Below are positions 44,791 through 56,740 of a DNA stretch of 64,000 nt, piece by piece; positions within the stretch are counted from its first letter, which is position 1, and the number at the start of each line of letters is the position of its first letter. A program made the translations under genes and the position numbers. The DNA lies in NCBI GenBank assembly GCA_902702965.1, contig CACRXP010000396.1, forward strand, positions 425,060-489,059. Direction: 5' to 3'. The stretch is from Spirometra erinaceieuropaei. Taxonomy: Eukaryota > Platyhelminthes > Cestoda > Diphyllobothriidea > Diphyllobothriidae. The notes beneath the pieces were generated by a model. It had not been told where the DNA came from. It did no database searches and worked only from the letters and a program-made list of their open reading frames with translations.

Positions 44791-45868
44791 ATTATTCCAT
44801 TTGAAACTTTCCAAAATTTTCTCTGGTAACTTTAAATTTTCCCAGAAACTTTAGCATTCCCCTACCAGTCCTTCCATTTACCCCACCCAAATAACCCACT
44901 TTCCTACCATTCCCGTACGACAGGGACCTGGCTGTACGCCTCACCATTTCTGGCTACCAACTGCGATCGAACCGTTATCTATCATATCATTGTCTCCTAT
45001 AGTGGGTGAGCTTTGCATGCTTCTCGGTGTTCAGACATGGGGTGAATCTGAAACTGGCCTCCGGGCAACTTATAGGTGTGTTAAATGTCACTTGCCTGAG
45101 TTTCGTCTCCGGGTGTTTATGGGGTTCACATTCTGCGCTACTCGAAGCCAACTAAGATTCATAAATTTAAATATGATTTAAGGAAACTGAAGACTCCGTT
45201 AGAACTCCGACCCGACTATAATTTCCCGTGTTTTCTCTGTAATCACCCAGTCACCTAATTGGTTGTGAATTTTGAAGGCTTAATCTTGCTGCTTCCGACG
45301 CCGACCTTATGAAGCACTTGATGTTATTCGGCCTCAGAGAAATTTTCGAAAAGATGTGCGGAGGAAGATTGCAGTTAAAAGTGTTGCTAACGTTTTAGTG
45401 TCCATGGGTCTTATTCTCTCCAAAAGGGCATCACCTTTACATTCGGTTACATGGTTTTATCATGGAAGTGCGTACTGAAGGGATCATATTTGACTTCCTT
45501 ACTCCCGCACAGACCGTAAAATGAAGGCAAGTTTTACTTTGTCCAGAATATCAGCTGCGTGAGGCAAAAACTAAGACTGCAACCACAATGCATACAGAGG
45601 GCGGTCCCGCTGCAGCCGAACCCTTAGTATTACTAGAAGTTACTAATAAATGGAACAAAATGTTATCACGAAAACATACAATGAATGTTAAAAATCTAAA
45701 CCTCTATTTGCGACGTCGATCAACGGCTGAACTGGTTAATTTTTTCCTTACCCCCTGCTTAATATTCTTCCTTCCCTTTATGATGCTCTGTTCCTGAGCA
45801 ATGAGACTCTTTGCTTTATTGCTGAACACCCGGTTTTCGGGTATTCCCCATAGGAAGACAGTTCACAT
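44791..45868. other. Unassigned interval
   Basis: No gene or repeat that I can support. Confidence 0.35.
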
Positions 45869-46110
45869 CTTATTTCGTGGCCGTACCTGCCGAAGGTAAG
45901 CCCTAGCTCAAACTCTAACCCGAAACTCTAATACCTAACCCCAACCCCTAACCTGAATCTCTAACCCTGACCGCTAACCCCGACCCTTAACCCCTAGTCC
46001 CAACCCAAACGCCTAACCCCAGCTCCTACCATTAAACTCTAGCCCTGACCCCTAACCCCTAACTTCAACCCCTGATCCCTAACCCCCGATAGGTTTAATA
46101 CCGAAATAAG
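45869..46110. repeat. Degenerate CCCTAA-like repeat block T3 with short inverted ends
   Basis: The run cctaacccc/ctaaccctga covers 45893-46090, the opposite strand of the T2 pattern. Perfect 9-base inverted repeats cttatttcg (45869) and cgaaataag (46102) enclose it; these differ from the ends of T1 and T4. Confidence 0.65.
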
Positions 46111-46429
46111 GTCTTGTCGAAAGAAGTCATGAAGTCAAAAATGCTGAGGTCTGGGAACCTTATGGGCAATCCCACGGCACCGTGTCGACAAATGTTCATA
46201 AAGCCACTTTCGAACAGAGACACCTTAACGAACAGAAACGTCATTATTTTAAAAGTGCAAATCAGCGCAATCTGCACGTTCCGACAACGTTTTATTTGAC
46301 AATTTTAGATCTGATTCGACCGTCACTGTATTATCAAAGAAAAACGAGTCAATTAATTCTGTACTGCAGATTAGTTCATCTTCTGCTGTAATATCTCATG
46401 TGTCTTCGAATCTTACTAATAGATGCAGT

Positions 46430-48285
46430 TATTGAAAAGTCAAATTGGCTAACACGCGTTTTCGGTAATTCTTTGTTGGGCCAATACAGTTACATGAAGG
46501 AGTGAAAATGTACAAAGTTAACAGTGCTTATAGGTGTCGCAAGGGCAATTAAGTTAGTAACACTCATCTTCCCCACGCCGCCCACATGACGAGGTCGGCG
46601 GGTTTTAGTCCTTAGGGCTAGGGGAGGGGGGTAAGCGAGTCTTTGAGTGATGTTCTTGGATTGAGTACACGGAGTACACATCACTGTAATCAGGGATTTG
46701 AGGTGGCATGTCGCCATCACGTGGGGTTGGCGTTGGCCACGGCAGAGAGAGCGTTTGTGCCAGAGTTTTTTGGCAGCACAGCACCGGATTCGCCAGCCGT
46801 ATAGCCACTGTCTCGGCCGTTGCTAGTATCCGTTGGCGTAGGCCTTTAGAAAAGCTTGTTGGTGTCCGATAGACAACCTGAAAAGCTTTCTAGGCATCGA
46901 CTCGGTAGTTCATATCGATTAAATGCGCGAGAATAGAACTCGAAATCGACCGGGTCTCACCTCTGTCTAGCCAGGCGGGCATATGTTCACGCACCCTCTT
47001 TACTAGGCGTCTCGATGTGCGGCCGATGTATCCTGCTCCACAAGAGCAATTGAATGAATAAATTCACATTGATGTGGCCTCCAACGATAGTCTGTCTTTA
47101 CCTCCCAAACGTAGGAGGGGAGAGTTTGTGAAACATACGCGTAACTTCGCCGCTGGGAACGCTCTCGTGACAGCTGTAGTTAAGCGCCGTCTGACTAGTT
47201 CGCTCGCTGCGTCTCCTGCAAAAGGCAGTCTTATGAATACATATTTCTTTTCCGCAGTCGCAACAGTGAGCTTTTCAACGCGTTCCCCAATATTTCGGAG
47301 GATAAATCTATCTGGATATCCGTTCTCGCGGAGTGTGTTCTGCAGTTGTTGGAGTTCTGCTTCAATAGTTTCAGGTGAGCAGATGCGCCTCCCTCTAGCT
47401 GTCAATCCCTGGACTACATTTCGTTTGATGTTGAGGGGAACAAAACTGTGGAAATTAATGTATTGTCTCGTCCAGGTTTTCTTTCGGAACACCCTGCGCT
47501 GGATAGACCCATCCTCCTGCGTGTGTAGAAGGACATCGGGAAACGCAATTTCGTTATTTGCCTCAGACTCAGCAGTTAACTTTAGCGAGGGGTGCGCACT
47601 GCTGCAGTTTTGGACAAGGTCGTCGATATCGGTGGTACTATCCGCCGGACAGAAGATATCGTCCACGTACCGACCTAGAAGCTGAGGTCATTAATGGTGT
47701 CTTGTAAACTTGTCATCTGGACTGTGCCCATGAATATATTTGCGAGGAATGGGCCGAGCGTTGAGCCCATTGCTACGCCGTCTATTTGCCTCTGCAGTTC
47801 ACCATTGCAGAGAAACTGGACGTTTTGCGTGCACCGTGTCAGCAGTTCTTTTAGCGTTTCCAACGGCATGCCTAAGGGGTAGTTCGTCTCGCGGATTTCG
47901 AGAATTTGGTACGATCCGACAGGATTGCTTCTTGTTTTTCTAGGTATTCTTTTCTATCCATCAGTACAACTACTGAACCCTTATCCGGCCTGGTTAGCAC
48001 AATTTTTCCGTTTTTACGAAGTTCGCTTAGGCTATCGAGATGGGCCCTTGTTAAGAAACCTTTGCTTTTTGCAGCCTTCCTTAAGTACTGTTGACAGCAA
48101 CTAACCATAGTCGACTTCAGATAGTCAACTTCTCTAGGCCCGCTAGGTTTTAGATCGGCAGTCTGAATGAATAGACTTTCGAATTGGACTTCTAACTCTA
48201 GCTGCTTCGACATCCGCCATGCGTTGGCCTGACGAATAATTACCGAAAACGCGTGTTACCCAATTTGACTTTTCAATTGTAACAT
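46430..48285. mobile_element. Penelope-like element, family 2, in short inverted repeats
   Basis: A minus-strand PLE is enclosed by attgaaaagtcaaattgg ... aacacgcgttttcggtaatt at about 46432 (plus) and the same sequence inverted at about 48230-48283. These ~55-base inverted flanks fit the inverted-terminus pattern of the other PLE copies here. Confidence 0.75.
46730..48213 (-). pseudogene. PLE family 2 reverse transcriptase and GIY-YIG endonuclease, internally deleted
   Basis: In order on the minus strand: the N-terminal block KIVLTRPDKGSVVVLMDRKE (about 48060), then LEIRETNYPLG and RQIDGVAMGSTLGPFLANIF (motif B, about 47790). Next come an intact GRYVDDIF (motif C, about 47665), PLNIKRNVVQGLTARGRRIC, LQNTLRENGYPDRFI, GDAASELVRRRL, and the GIY-YIG core IYSFNCSCGAGYIGRTSRR (about 47050-46990). 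The expected motif A region of roughly 150 residues is missing at the join near 47905. There are frame changes near 47680 and 47870, and stops near 47064 and 46903. It is a non-functional but well-preserved copy. Confidence 0.85.
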
Positions 48286-48337
48286 GGGAATATTCGCTGA
48301 ACTTAGATGCAGTTATGTCAATTCCCTGCTCCATGTA

Positions 48338-49305
48338 CAGTAGGTGGGCTAACTCATGAAATGTCAACCGACATTCCGAAATGCGTTTCAGTTTTGAAAA
48401 TACTAATTAAGTAGGGTTGTAAAACCAATCATCGTGCAGCATAATTCTATAATAATTTAGTTACCCCAAGACGCCGGCTTTCGAACAAACTTCTTTTGAC
48501 CGCATCCAAAAACTATTCTCAGTAATAAATGTCCACTTAAGTAGCAAGCATTTTTGCATTGATTTTCGATGCCCTTAAAAACTAAATTATATTCCACAAA
48601 AAAACGTGAATAAAAATACTTGGTCGTTTGCTCATTCGCTAGAAAATTATGTCTTCCTTCAATTTTATGCTCAAAGGATGGGTATGATCTGGCATTTAAA
48701 AAGTTTCTCATTGTGAGATTTTTAATACCGTTAAATGACCCTTCAGAAAACGCCATGTCTCGGCATTCATAATAGTTTTTTGTAAAGTTAACAATATGGC
48801 TCAAATCCACTGCTAAATTTTATGAACCCCATATCCTCGTCTCTTAACACTGTACGCAGAAATAAATCGGCTTGTAGGTTGAAACCATGAATGCAAGTGT
48901 AACGGCAGGTCGAGTTCGAAGTTATTCGAAATTAGAAAAGTTTTTGTAAACCAAATTATACCCTTCGTTCGAGTATAGAATTGCAAGAAAACACAGGTTT
49001 CTAACGAACGAGGAAAAGAATGAATATTTTTATGCATATTTCCCATGAAATATAATTGCATTTTTAAGGACATCGAGAATCAATGAGAAAAAATGCATGC
49101 TATTAAAGTAGTCATTTTGTACAGTGTGGTTTGTGCATGTAGCCGAAAGGAAGTTCTTTCGAAGACCGGCATATTGAGATAGGTGAATTATTATATAGTT
49201 ATGCTGCATGATGATTAGTTTTACAGCCTTCCTTGATTACTCTTTTCGAAACGGAAACGCATTTCAGAATTTCGGTTGACATTTCATGAGTTAGACCACC
49301 TACTG
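48338..49305. mobile_element. M element copy M6, full length
   Basis: The left end cagtaggtgggctaactcat and right end atgagttagaccacctactg have TA on both sides (wider context atgta/tacat). The arms are inverted repeats of about 390 bases, with a short unique centre around 48740-48900. At 968 bases it is the best reference copy in the window. Confidence 0.9.
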
Positions 49306-49789
49306 TACATGGACGCGATAGACACACATGGGAACCCACAAGGGTGACCACACAAAACAATGTCAACAGTAGTAAACCTTCACACACCTTCGATCATAGG
49401 AATACGCACCGGTAACGTTAGCCTGACTGTTTATAACTGACGGAAGCACCCGGTTATTTCGTTTTCAATATATGCTGTTTACTGCATCGGAAAAGCACAT
49501 TTTTGCGCCGTTCGACCATTTTTAATGGTTTTAGAGAGGAATAGATGCGATTTTTTGGTGCTTTAATTCATTTAGTAAAGTTGCGTTCTGGCAGGAAGAC
49601 GTCCACGCTTAATTCGAACGTTCAGGCCTCAGAGATGCGGTCGACTGCTAACAGAAATGGTAAATGAATTTTGTCTGTGGAGAAAGAGGCAAAACACTCG
49701 GCGTAAAATATTTCATGGGAATTCAGGATTCGGCTATTCCTTTTTCAAAAATGCGTGCAGACAAGAGCGGAATGACCAGCGGTAGAGGG
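49306..49789. other. Unassigned interval
   Basis: No supported feature. Confidence 0.35.
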
Positions 49790-50168
49790 GCGCGCATCGA
49801 TCGTTCTTACGGAACTCACTCGTCCCGTTTTGCCTTACGGGCTCTCTCTCTAGCCCAAACAGCAGCCGCATGGCGGCGCATGATAAAGGCAAAATGGCAT
49901 TACCGACAAAGACAAGGAAGACTGGAATAGCCATTTCTGGCTTATTAGCCGTCGTCAGTCAGTCATACCCAACCCCGAAGTTTGAAACACCCGAGGCTTG
50001 AACTCGCGACCTGTTAGTCAGAAGTCCACCCCTCTTACCACTAGGCTACGAGCCCGTAGTTCTGTCAGTTTCGATCGGGAATATACAATTGTAAAGTGAC
50101 GCTCACCGATCGTTCTTACGGGACTCACTCTTTCCGTTATGTCCTAAGGGCTCTCTCTCGAGCCCAAC
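49790..50168 (-). mobile_element. tRNA-derived SINE, one full and one partial copy in tandem
   Basis: On the minus strand a copy runs from its head at about 50058 (gagcctagtggtaagagg and ggtcgcgagttcaagcc) to about 49790. Directly upstream, 50168-50060 is the 3' part of another copy (cgatcggtgagcgtcacttt, gatcgaaactgacagaacta). Confidence 0.8.
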
Positions 50169-50170
50169 CA

Positions 50171-50297
50171 GGTCGCAGGATCAAGGCTCAGGCGTCCCAC
50201 ATTTCTGGACTGGGTATGGCTGACTGATGAGGGTTAATAAGCAGGAAATGGCCGTTCCAGTCTCTCTTGTCATTATCAGTAATGCCATTCCGAGATG
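50171..50297 (+). mobile_element. tRNA-derived SINE fragment
   Basis: It begins at the B box (ggtcgcaggatcaaggctc) and continues through the body to ccattccgag. It is opposite in orientation to the adjacent tandem. Confidence 0.72.
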
Positions 50298-51274
50298 ACC
50301 AACTTTGGCCTGTTAGTTATTATCGACCTCTCACGCTTAAATCCGTGATCTGGATAACTTAGTCTTTGAGTTCGGGTTTTCGTTCCAGTCAGTGTTAAGT
50401 CAAATGATTTGCCACCGAATGCTGATTTCGTCAGGTGAATCCTTCCCGGTAACGGACGGATTTAGGTCCTCACTTACCTGGCAAATTCAACTGGCACACG
50501 AGAATTCCCTGCGGCTGCAAACGTCATCTACTATTCACTGCTACTACTGGTTGAAAGTTTCTAGGCTTCCAGCGGCGGTTTTCTCAAATCCCGCTATTTT
50601 TTGATAATTTTTAACAATCTAAACAGAGCAACGGGTTCCGATCTTGCCTTGATAAGTAGGTGACTACTCATCTTTTAGAGAATTCGAAACCAAGGTCGGC
50701 ACATGGACCCGATCAAAGCCGCTGACCTGCATACGTGTGTGTCTCATTTTCGTTCTCTCGTTAGTCGTTGTTACATTTTGTTTTCCACCTTCCATGTTTT
50801 CCGAGGTTAACCCGTAATACTACATATATACACGCTCTTTCACCAATACCTGTTTTATTAGTTCCTGAGGTCAAATCATTACTTGTTTGCTACTGACATA
50901 TATATGCTCTGTTATAATAAGGCAAAGGCGACAAAGCATGCAGTATTTACTGACATCATAAATTTCGAGACCTCTCATTCAGCTGCATACGGCCATTGCA
51001 TAGTTATATGACAAGGCAAGCTGTTCAATCAACGATCGACCTAGAGAGATAAAAAGTGATAGGTAACCTGAAAAATGGGTCTAGTATGCGGGTGCATATG
51101 GCTATTGGGGAGGGGGAGAGAAGTCATCCAAGTATGAGAGTTAGGACCACAGTGCGAACTTGTCCGGCGTGATTTAGAGCGCAACGCGCGGACAGCATTC
51201 AGTCATTCCGGGGAGGGGGGGGGCTGGGAGCGAGATGAGCGGGCGTATATGGGAACAGGGTTCCGTCCATAGTC
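50298..51274. other. Unassigned interval
   Basis: No gene or repeat that I can support. A G-rich run lies near 51210-51226. Confidence 0.35.
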
Positions 51275-51740
51275 GATCCTTACCATGGTAGTTCCGGATT
51301 TATCAAGTGGTCCAACTGCTTACAGAGTTCTGGTTTACTCCTCCGTATTGCAGTGGCCTCTGCAAAGCGCAAGAGACGCCCGGTCGTCGCCCGAAACAGG
51401 ACCTTGAATGCAACCATTTGGTCCACCGTATGGCCCGTGTCCACTAGATGCTTTGTGATTGAGCTCCTGGGCACCTTATTCTCCGCCTTAAGCAGCCACT
51501 TCGGCATGTGTTCAGCTGACCGAGCTGCCTACTGCCTTTGCGTGCGCCCATCGGCCATCCCAATTAGGCCAGCTAAAGACATTTTGCCTATGCACGCATT
51601 ATAAAACTGCATTTATGAGTTTACATGTAGTTGCGAATGCAAGTATATTAGGCGCGTGCAAAGGCAGTTGGCAGCTCGGTCAGCTGAACAGATGCCGAAG
51701 TGGCTGCTTAGGGCGGAGAATAAGGTACCCAAATCGCTTT
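51275..51740. pseudogene. PLE family 2-type endonuclease pieces in inverted orientation
   Basis: The minus strand (51552-51280) reads MPKWLLKAENKVPRSSITKH, then HTVDQMVAFKVLFRATTGRL and ATAIRRSKPELC, the C-terminal half of the GIY-YIG protein. The plus strand (51608-51737) reads CIYEFTCSCECKYIRRVQRQ and ARSAEQMPKWLLRAENKVP, its N-terminal half. The two strands share about 85 bases (ggcagctcggtcagctgaac, atgccgaagtggctgctta) as an inverted repeat. Confidence 0.72.
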
Positions 51741-52956
51741 TTCCTTATCCTTTTAATTATCGCGCTCAAGTTCTTTGGCATATGACAATGTTCGACAGAA
51801 ATTAATTTATTTTCTATGTTTTCTTGCATCCCGCCTGCTCTTTATCCTGCATGTTGCCCCACCGGTAAAAACTCCTCCAACACCTTTCATGAATGAAACG
51901 GTCCACAGGCTACCCCAAGTTAGTTAGGGTCGTACATCCTACCGTTGCCTCTATTGCCTGACAGACAGTGTTGTCGTAGATTGGAAAATGCTCCTACTCA
52001 TTTGTTTAATGATGCCTACCTTACTCAGTAATATAAGTCCACAAAAAAGGCATTAATGTGATCTTTTGATCACCTCTCTGCTTATTTTTGTTTGTGTCAA
52101 CCGGTAGCAGAAAAAGATCGCGCGAAAGTCCGTCTCCTATGGAAGTGAAGTTATTATGATAATTTGAGTGGGAAAAATATTCGTCACAAAACTGTATCGC
52201 CTCAAAGGACAGACAACTCACTGGGGTCTTACAACACGGTGATCGTGATTAACAAAACGGAAAACTTATATAGCAAACCTGTGGAAGGTTTCAGGTCGAT
52301 CAGAAATTTGAGTAGCGAAAAAGGGGAACTTGAAACGACATGGGCAGATGCCTCATGAAACTGCGCAGTAAGCTCATCCTCTCTCTCGGTCTCGTGTTTT
52401 CATCTACAATGGCTTTAGTGCCCCAAGGTCACACCCGGAACACAGAGTTCATGGGTTAGGGATTAAATTTCACCCGAAACCCTCAGAGTTCCGAGTCAGT
52501 TACCCAAACGGATACAAAATATGACTGCAGAAACATATATAACAACATTAGGTAGTGTAAAATGTTTCACGAAATGCAGTGGTCTTTAAGAAGCTTAATG
52601 CTCTTATGTTATCAAGGAAAGTCTATATTCGGCCGACAATTTTTCATAAGATGTATTTTTGTCAACAAAGCAGAAGTCACTACACCGCGGAGGTGTGCGG
52701 TCACCAGGGTTTATCAGTTAATTTCGTCGTAGGGAATTCTGTCCTCACACCATGACGGCTCATCTCTTTTGAGGTTTCGCTGCCGAAAAGTAACTTTGTC
52801 TATTTATTTACAATTCCGTGTACAGGTCGCATCACAAGCCCCTTTATTACCTCTCAAATGAGACCTTAAGTTATTGATTTTTTTGAATGAGTTCTTCTCA
52901 TTCTACAGATCGTCAAAAATGAAATGTTTTCAGAAGGATGGGTATGATGTGGCTTG
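51741..52956. other. Unassigned interval
   Basis: No supported feature in this 1.2 kb. Confidence 0.35.
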
Positions 52957-53235
52957 GTAGCCCCACCTGATGGACACAATACTATTGGGGTTGGGGTCAA
53001 GGGTTAGAAGTTAGGGTTCAGGGGCTATGATTGGGTTTAGGGTTTAGGATTAGGTGTTATAGCCAGGGAATAAGGTTGGCGTTAGGGGTTAGCGCAACTA
53101 TTTCTCAACCATTCAAAGGACAACCGCGCATTCCCAATAGCCTTTCTTTTGCATGCACCTAATTGACCTCGTCGCCTATTACCACCGTTTCCGTATTAGA
53201 GGTGACTGGGGTTTGTTTACTTTAGGTGGGGCTAC
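52957..53235. mobile_element. Telomere-like repeat block in 12-base inverted repeats, copy T4
   Basis: The left end gtagccccacct and right end aggtggggctac are perfect inverted repeats. Degenerate gggttagg units fill 52985-53095. The remainder (gcaactatttctcaaccat, attcccaatagcc, gacctcgtcgcct) matches T1 at 26480-26560. Confidence 0.68.
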
Positions 53236-54069
53236 ATAAACACATCCGATCACAGGATGTCACGTAAATGACCCAATTTTCCATCTTGTAAGCGTACATT
53301 CTATTTCAGGACTTCTTCTATAATGACAGTTCAAATGTCTGGCACTGATGTGAGAAATCTTTCACGAATGCTGTCAATGAAATGTCGAATTTTTACCCGC
53401 CTGTTCCTTTGGGCAACACTCAAGACAAAAGTTAATGCTTTCAGATCGGAGTAAAGTGAAGGCTCACGTAAATGCAGATTCGAGAGTTCATTGTGAATTT
53501 GGTCGTGCTAGTAGATGTTTCATCCTGCTGCCGCAATGTCTCAGGCCACCCAGAACCTCTCGATATTTCACGCCGAACACAGTAACTATATTATGATCTT
53601 CGACATGATAAAAGCTGTCTGAGCACTCGCTCGAGATGCTACGGTGCACCAAAGCGTGGTGGTTCAATTCACGTCGCTAAGTGACCTTCAGATCCTTGCC
53701 ACCGGGAGGATAAGGTTCCCGTCTATCCATAGGGCAGCTGAGTTGAGAGCGGACTTCACCTCCCATGACAAGGGACTACCATATGCCTACTCTCTGTGGT
53801 AGAATAGCGGACGAATGGTTTTCAAAACAGAGCTTGATGGTTTTTACGCGTTCCTTCATTAGAAATCTTTCCAAGATAAAGCTCCAGGAAAGATGCTTTC
53901 AAGGACTATAACAAAAAAATTCGATTTCCTCAATGTTATCGACTTGTTAAATGGCAAAATAACCCATCTAGCATCTTATAAGAAAACGAGGAATCGAGGA
54001 ATTCTGCTGGAGACTAAACGAATATAATAGGGTAAAGAGACTACCGACAAGAGAAAACCGACAGGGCAA
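53236..54069. other. Unassigned interval
   Basis: No gene or repeat that I can support. Confidence 0.35.
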
Positions 54070-54239
54070 CGGACTCGTGGCCCGGTGGGTAGACGCGTGG
54101 ACTTCTAAACCAACAGGTCGCGAGTTCGAGGCTCGGGTGTTCCACACTTCGGGCTAGGGTATGGCTGGCTGACGACGGCTAATAAGCCAGAAATGGCCAT
54201 TCCAGTCTCCCTAGTCTTTGTCGGTAATACCATCCTGCC
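54070..54239 (+). mobile_element. tRNA-derived SINE, short form
   Basis: The head ggactcgtggcccggtgggt, B box ggtcgcgagttcgaggctc, body, and tail tttgtcggtaatacca. It is preceded by the junction sequence aaccgacagggcaac. Confidence 0.87.
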
Positions 54240-54508
54240 TATACTACCAGTTTATTTCATCAGAAATTACTAAATTCAATGCGATGCGGATAGGCCTCAA
54301 TGCTCTTTCTACAAGTGTCAATTTTACCTGTTGAAGTTCTAACATTCTTCTAGAGAAAAACGGATCAAAGTCGAAAGCATCTCAGTCAGATTGACGATAG
54401 TCTGCGCAAACAGTGGCAGACGACGACGAACTCTATCTCAAAAAAATGCCGACGAGGAACGCACAAGTATTCGAAATGGGGAAACATCAAGACCGCGAAC
54501 ATACAGTA

Positions 54509-55497
54509 CAGTGAGTGACCGATCTCATGATGTGTTGGCTAAAATTCTGAAATGCATTTTCGACCAGGAAGGATTAATTAAGTGGGGTTTTGAGATTAAT
54601 TAGCCTGCGGCATAATCCTACAGTATTTCAGACTCGACTGGATATCGGCTTTTGAACGCACTTACCTGAAATCTCCTGCAGAAACCTCACTTAGTAAAGA
54701 AATCTATTTAAGTAGTGTGCATTTTTCGCATTGATTTTCAGCAGCCTTATAAATTTAAATACATTTTATAGAAAACACTTATAAAAATACGCTTTCTTCT
54801 ATTCGTTTGATAACAAATTACGTTTGCTTTACATTGTACACTCAAAAACTGCACACTTGGATTTTGAAAAATTTCCTATTCATGAGATTTGCTAGGACCA
54901 TGCGATATCTATTCATTACAGCATTGTACCTGCTAGTTTACCAATGCTCCCCATGAAATGCACAACGTAGTCGGCACGCATTGGAAAATTTTATGAACTT
55001 AATATGATGTCTTCTTAGACACATAGAGGAATATATGATTGCCCTTACGCATGAAACTTGCGTCATGTAGACTGAAATTGCTAGGTGCTAATACAACAGC
55101 TCATCAGGCCTACAATTCATCGGGAATCGGGAAACTTTTCAAAACCTGAATATACCCTTTTTGAGCGCAAAATACGAAAACAGCATGGCTTTTTTCAAAC
55201 GAGCGAAAGGAAGCATATTTTATGGCCGTTTTCCACGAAATATATTAAAATTGTGAAGGCAACTGAAAATTAATGTGAAAAATGCATACTCCTTATGTAG
55301 TCACTTTTTACCGAGTACGGTTTCCGCAGAAGTCCGCAGGCAAGTGTGTTCAAAAGTCAGCATCCCGACGAGTCTGAAATACTGTAGGATCATGCCGCAC
55401 GATAATCAGTCTCACAGCCCCACCTAAGTAATCCTTCCTGGTCGAAAACGCATTTCAGAATTTCGGTCAACATTTTATGAGATAGGCCACTCTCCCG
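54509..55497. mobile_element. N element copy N4, near full length
   Basis: The left end cagtgagtgaccgatctcat is preceded by TA. The right end tttatgagataggccactc has lost its last bases. Inverted arms are recognisable throughout (acgctttcttctattcg ... cgagcgaaaggaagca). Noncoding. Confidence 0.82.
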
Positions 55498-55504
55498 TTC
55501 GTCT

Positions 55505-55720
55505 GCGTCCTAACCCGCCTTTGTTCTTGTTGACTCTGCCCTGAAATCGGGTGCAGTTGGGGAATGAGGATGAGCGAGTGCGGTGGATACAGCGCAAGTC
55601 TACACTCACTATAAACTAATTCACGCGTAAGTACCGTGCCTTGCCGTGGAGCATACGGTGGACATGGTCGGCAAAGACGGTCGAACTGTCGTCGTACGCC
55701 TTCTGGCGCAACGATCGTTA
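55505..55720 (+). repeat. Dispersed repeat R
   Basis: It contains gatacagcgcaagtctac, actcactataaact and gtggagcatacggtggacat in R order. It abuts the end of N4. Confidence 0.58.
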
Positions 55721-56480
55721 TCACCAGCAGCCCAACTGGCGAGCGAAAAAAAACACCGAGCAAGTTGGCATCATGCGCTCACTTCAGTTCAGAAGATATA
55801 AAGAAGGTCTATGGCATACTGGCGACTGGTAGTGACTGTGAAACCGCCGTCTTCATCCGGCGTGTTAGTATCTTAGTGAGCTTTCTATGCACCTTAGAGG
55901 AATTCATAGAACTGCGATGAAGCCAGCTGATCGTTGTTATTTTGAACATCACAACAAACCAGTAGAAGTGAAGAGACGAGTCTCCTGTCACATTTGAAGC
56001 ATTTTATTTCAAATAGTCTGTGGAAGTCAGCCCCCCTCTACTGTCCGCCTATCCTCCCCTGTCAGTCGATTGCTTGGGCCGCGCATAATTTAATATCAGT
56101 ATGACGGGAACCCAAAAGCAATCGATGCTGCATCCCTCACTGATTGTCCGCGGGCAAAAGAAGCCCAGATGCACACATGCAACCCGCGCGGGAGGCCGAC
56201 AATGTCATTCGTCTGGCGAGACGACTTGCTGAAACCGCTTGCTGGGCTGTGTGCACGCTTTATCACACCAGTAAAGGTTGTCCAATGATTTTCCCTTGCC
56301 TGATTTGCGATCGGGCAATGGTGGTGTCTTTTCCGGTTTTCCTAAAACCAAAGAAGTTTCAAAAGTTCCTATTCCAGTATAATGCAGTTTGAAGTGTTGT
56401 TCTTATTGTCCGATGTTGTCCGAGAATAAGAGCAGCCTTCGTGAAGAAGGAGAGACGATCGTTGTGACAAGAGGTTTATT

Positions 56481-56521
56481 CGTCTGACGTTTCGGATTCC
56501 TGCCCGGACCCATCATCAGAG
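56481..56521 (-). ncRNA. Hammerhead-ribozyme-like motif with intact core boxes
   Basis: On the minus strand, CTGATGA, T, GGGTCC, loop GGGCA, GGAATCC, GAAACGTC. Both core boxes are intact. Stem II has a mismatch or bulge. The flanking tctctgatga and cgtcagacg may pair as stem I. Confidence 0.55.
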
Positions 56522-56558
56522 ACAAAAACATCAAGTACAACGATCCTTGGCGATCCTT

Positions 56559-56572
56559 GGGGGGGGGGGGGG
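56559..56572 (+). repeat. Run of 14 G
   Basis: An uninterrupted G14 tract inside a PLE end, where the other copies have only a short G run. Confidence 0.95.
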
Positions 56573-56653
56573 AGGAGCCGCGGTAGCATGACGACAGCAT
56601 CCCATAAACACTGCATTCTCTTGTGCATAAACCGCCCGTATCTGCTTTTGTCT

Positions 56654-56688
56654 CTGATGGTGGGTTCGAGCAGGGAGCCAAAACGCCA
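56654..56688 (+). ncRNA. Hammerhead-ribozyme-like motif (degenerate)
   Basis: The plus-strand copy reads CTGATGG, TGGGTTC, GAGCA, GGGAGCC, AAAACGCC. The GAAA box is changed and it is probably inactive. Confidence 0.35.
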
Positions 56689-56740
56689 GGCTAATAAAGC
56701 TCTTGTCCCGGCGATCGTCTCTCCTTATTCTGCCGGCCGC

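Larger units (their letters stand above)
56437..56740. mobile_element. Two PLE family 1 ends joined in inverted orientation
   Basis: The minus strand of 56527-56437 and plus strand of about 56528-56740 each end in gcgatcgtctctcctt-type sequence. Each carries a hammerhead-like motif followed by an aataaa-containing segment. There is no coding part between them. Confidence 0.75.

Noticed and set aside
47074..47685. 203-codon plus-strand frame
   Set aside because: It is antisense to the PLE family 2 reverse transcriptase/endonuclease, whose motifs are on the minus strand.
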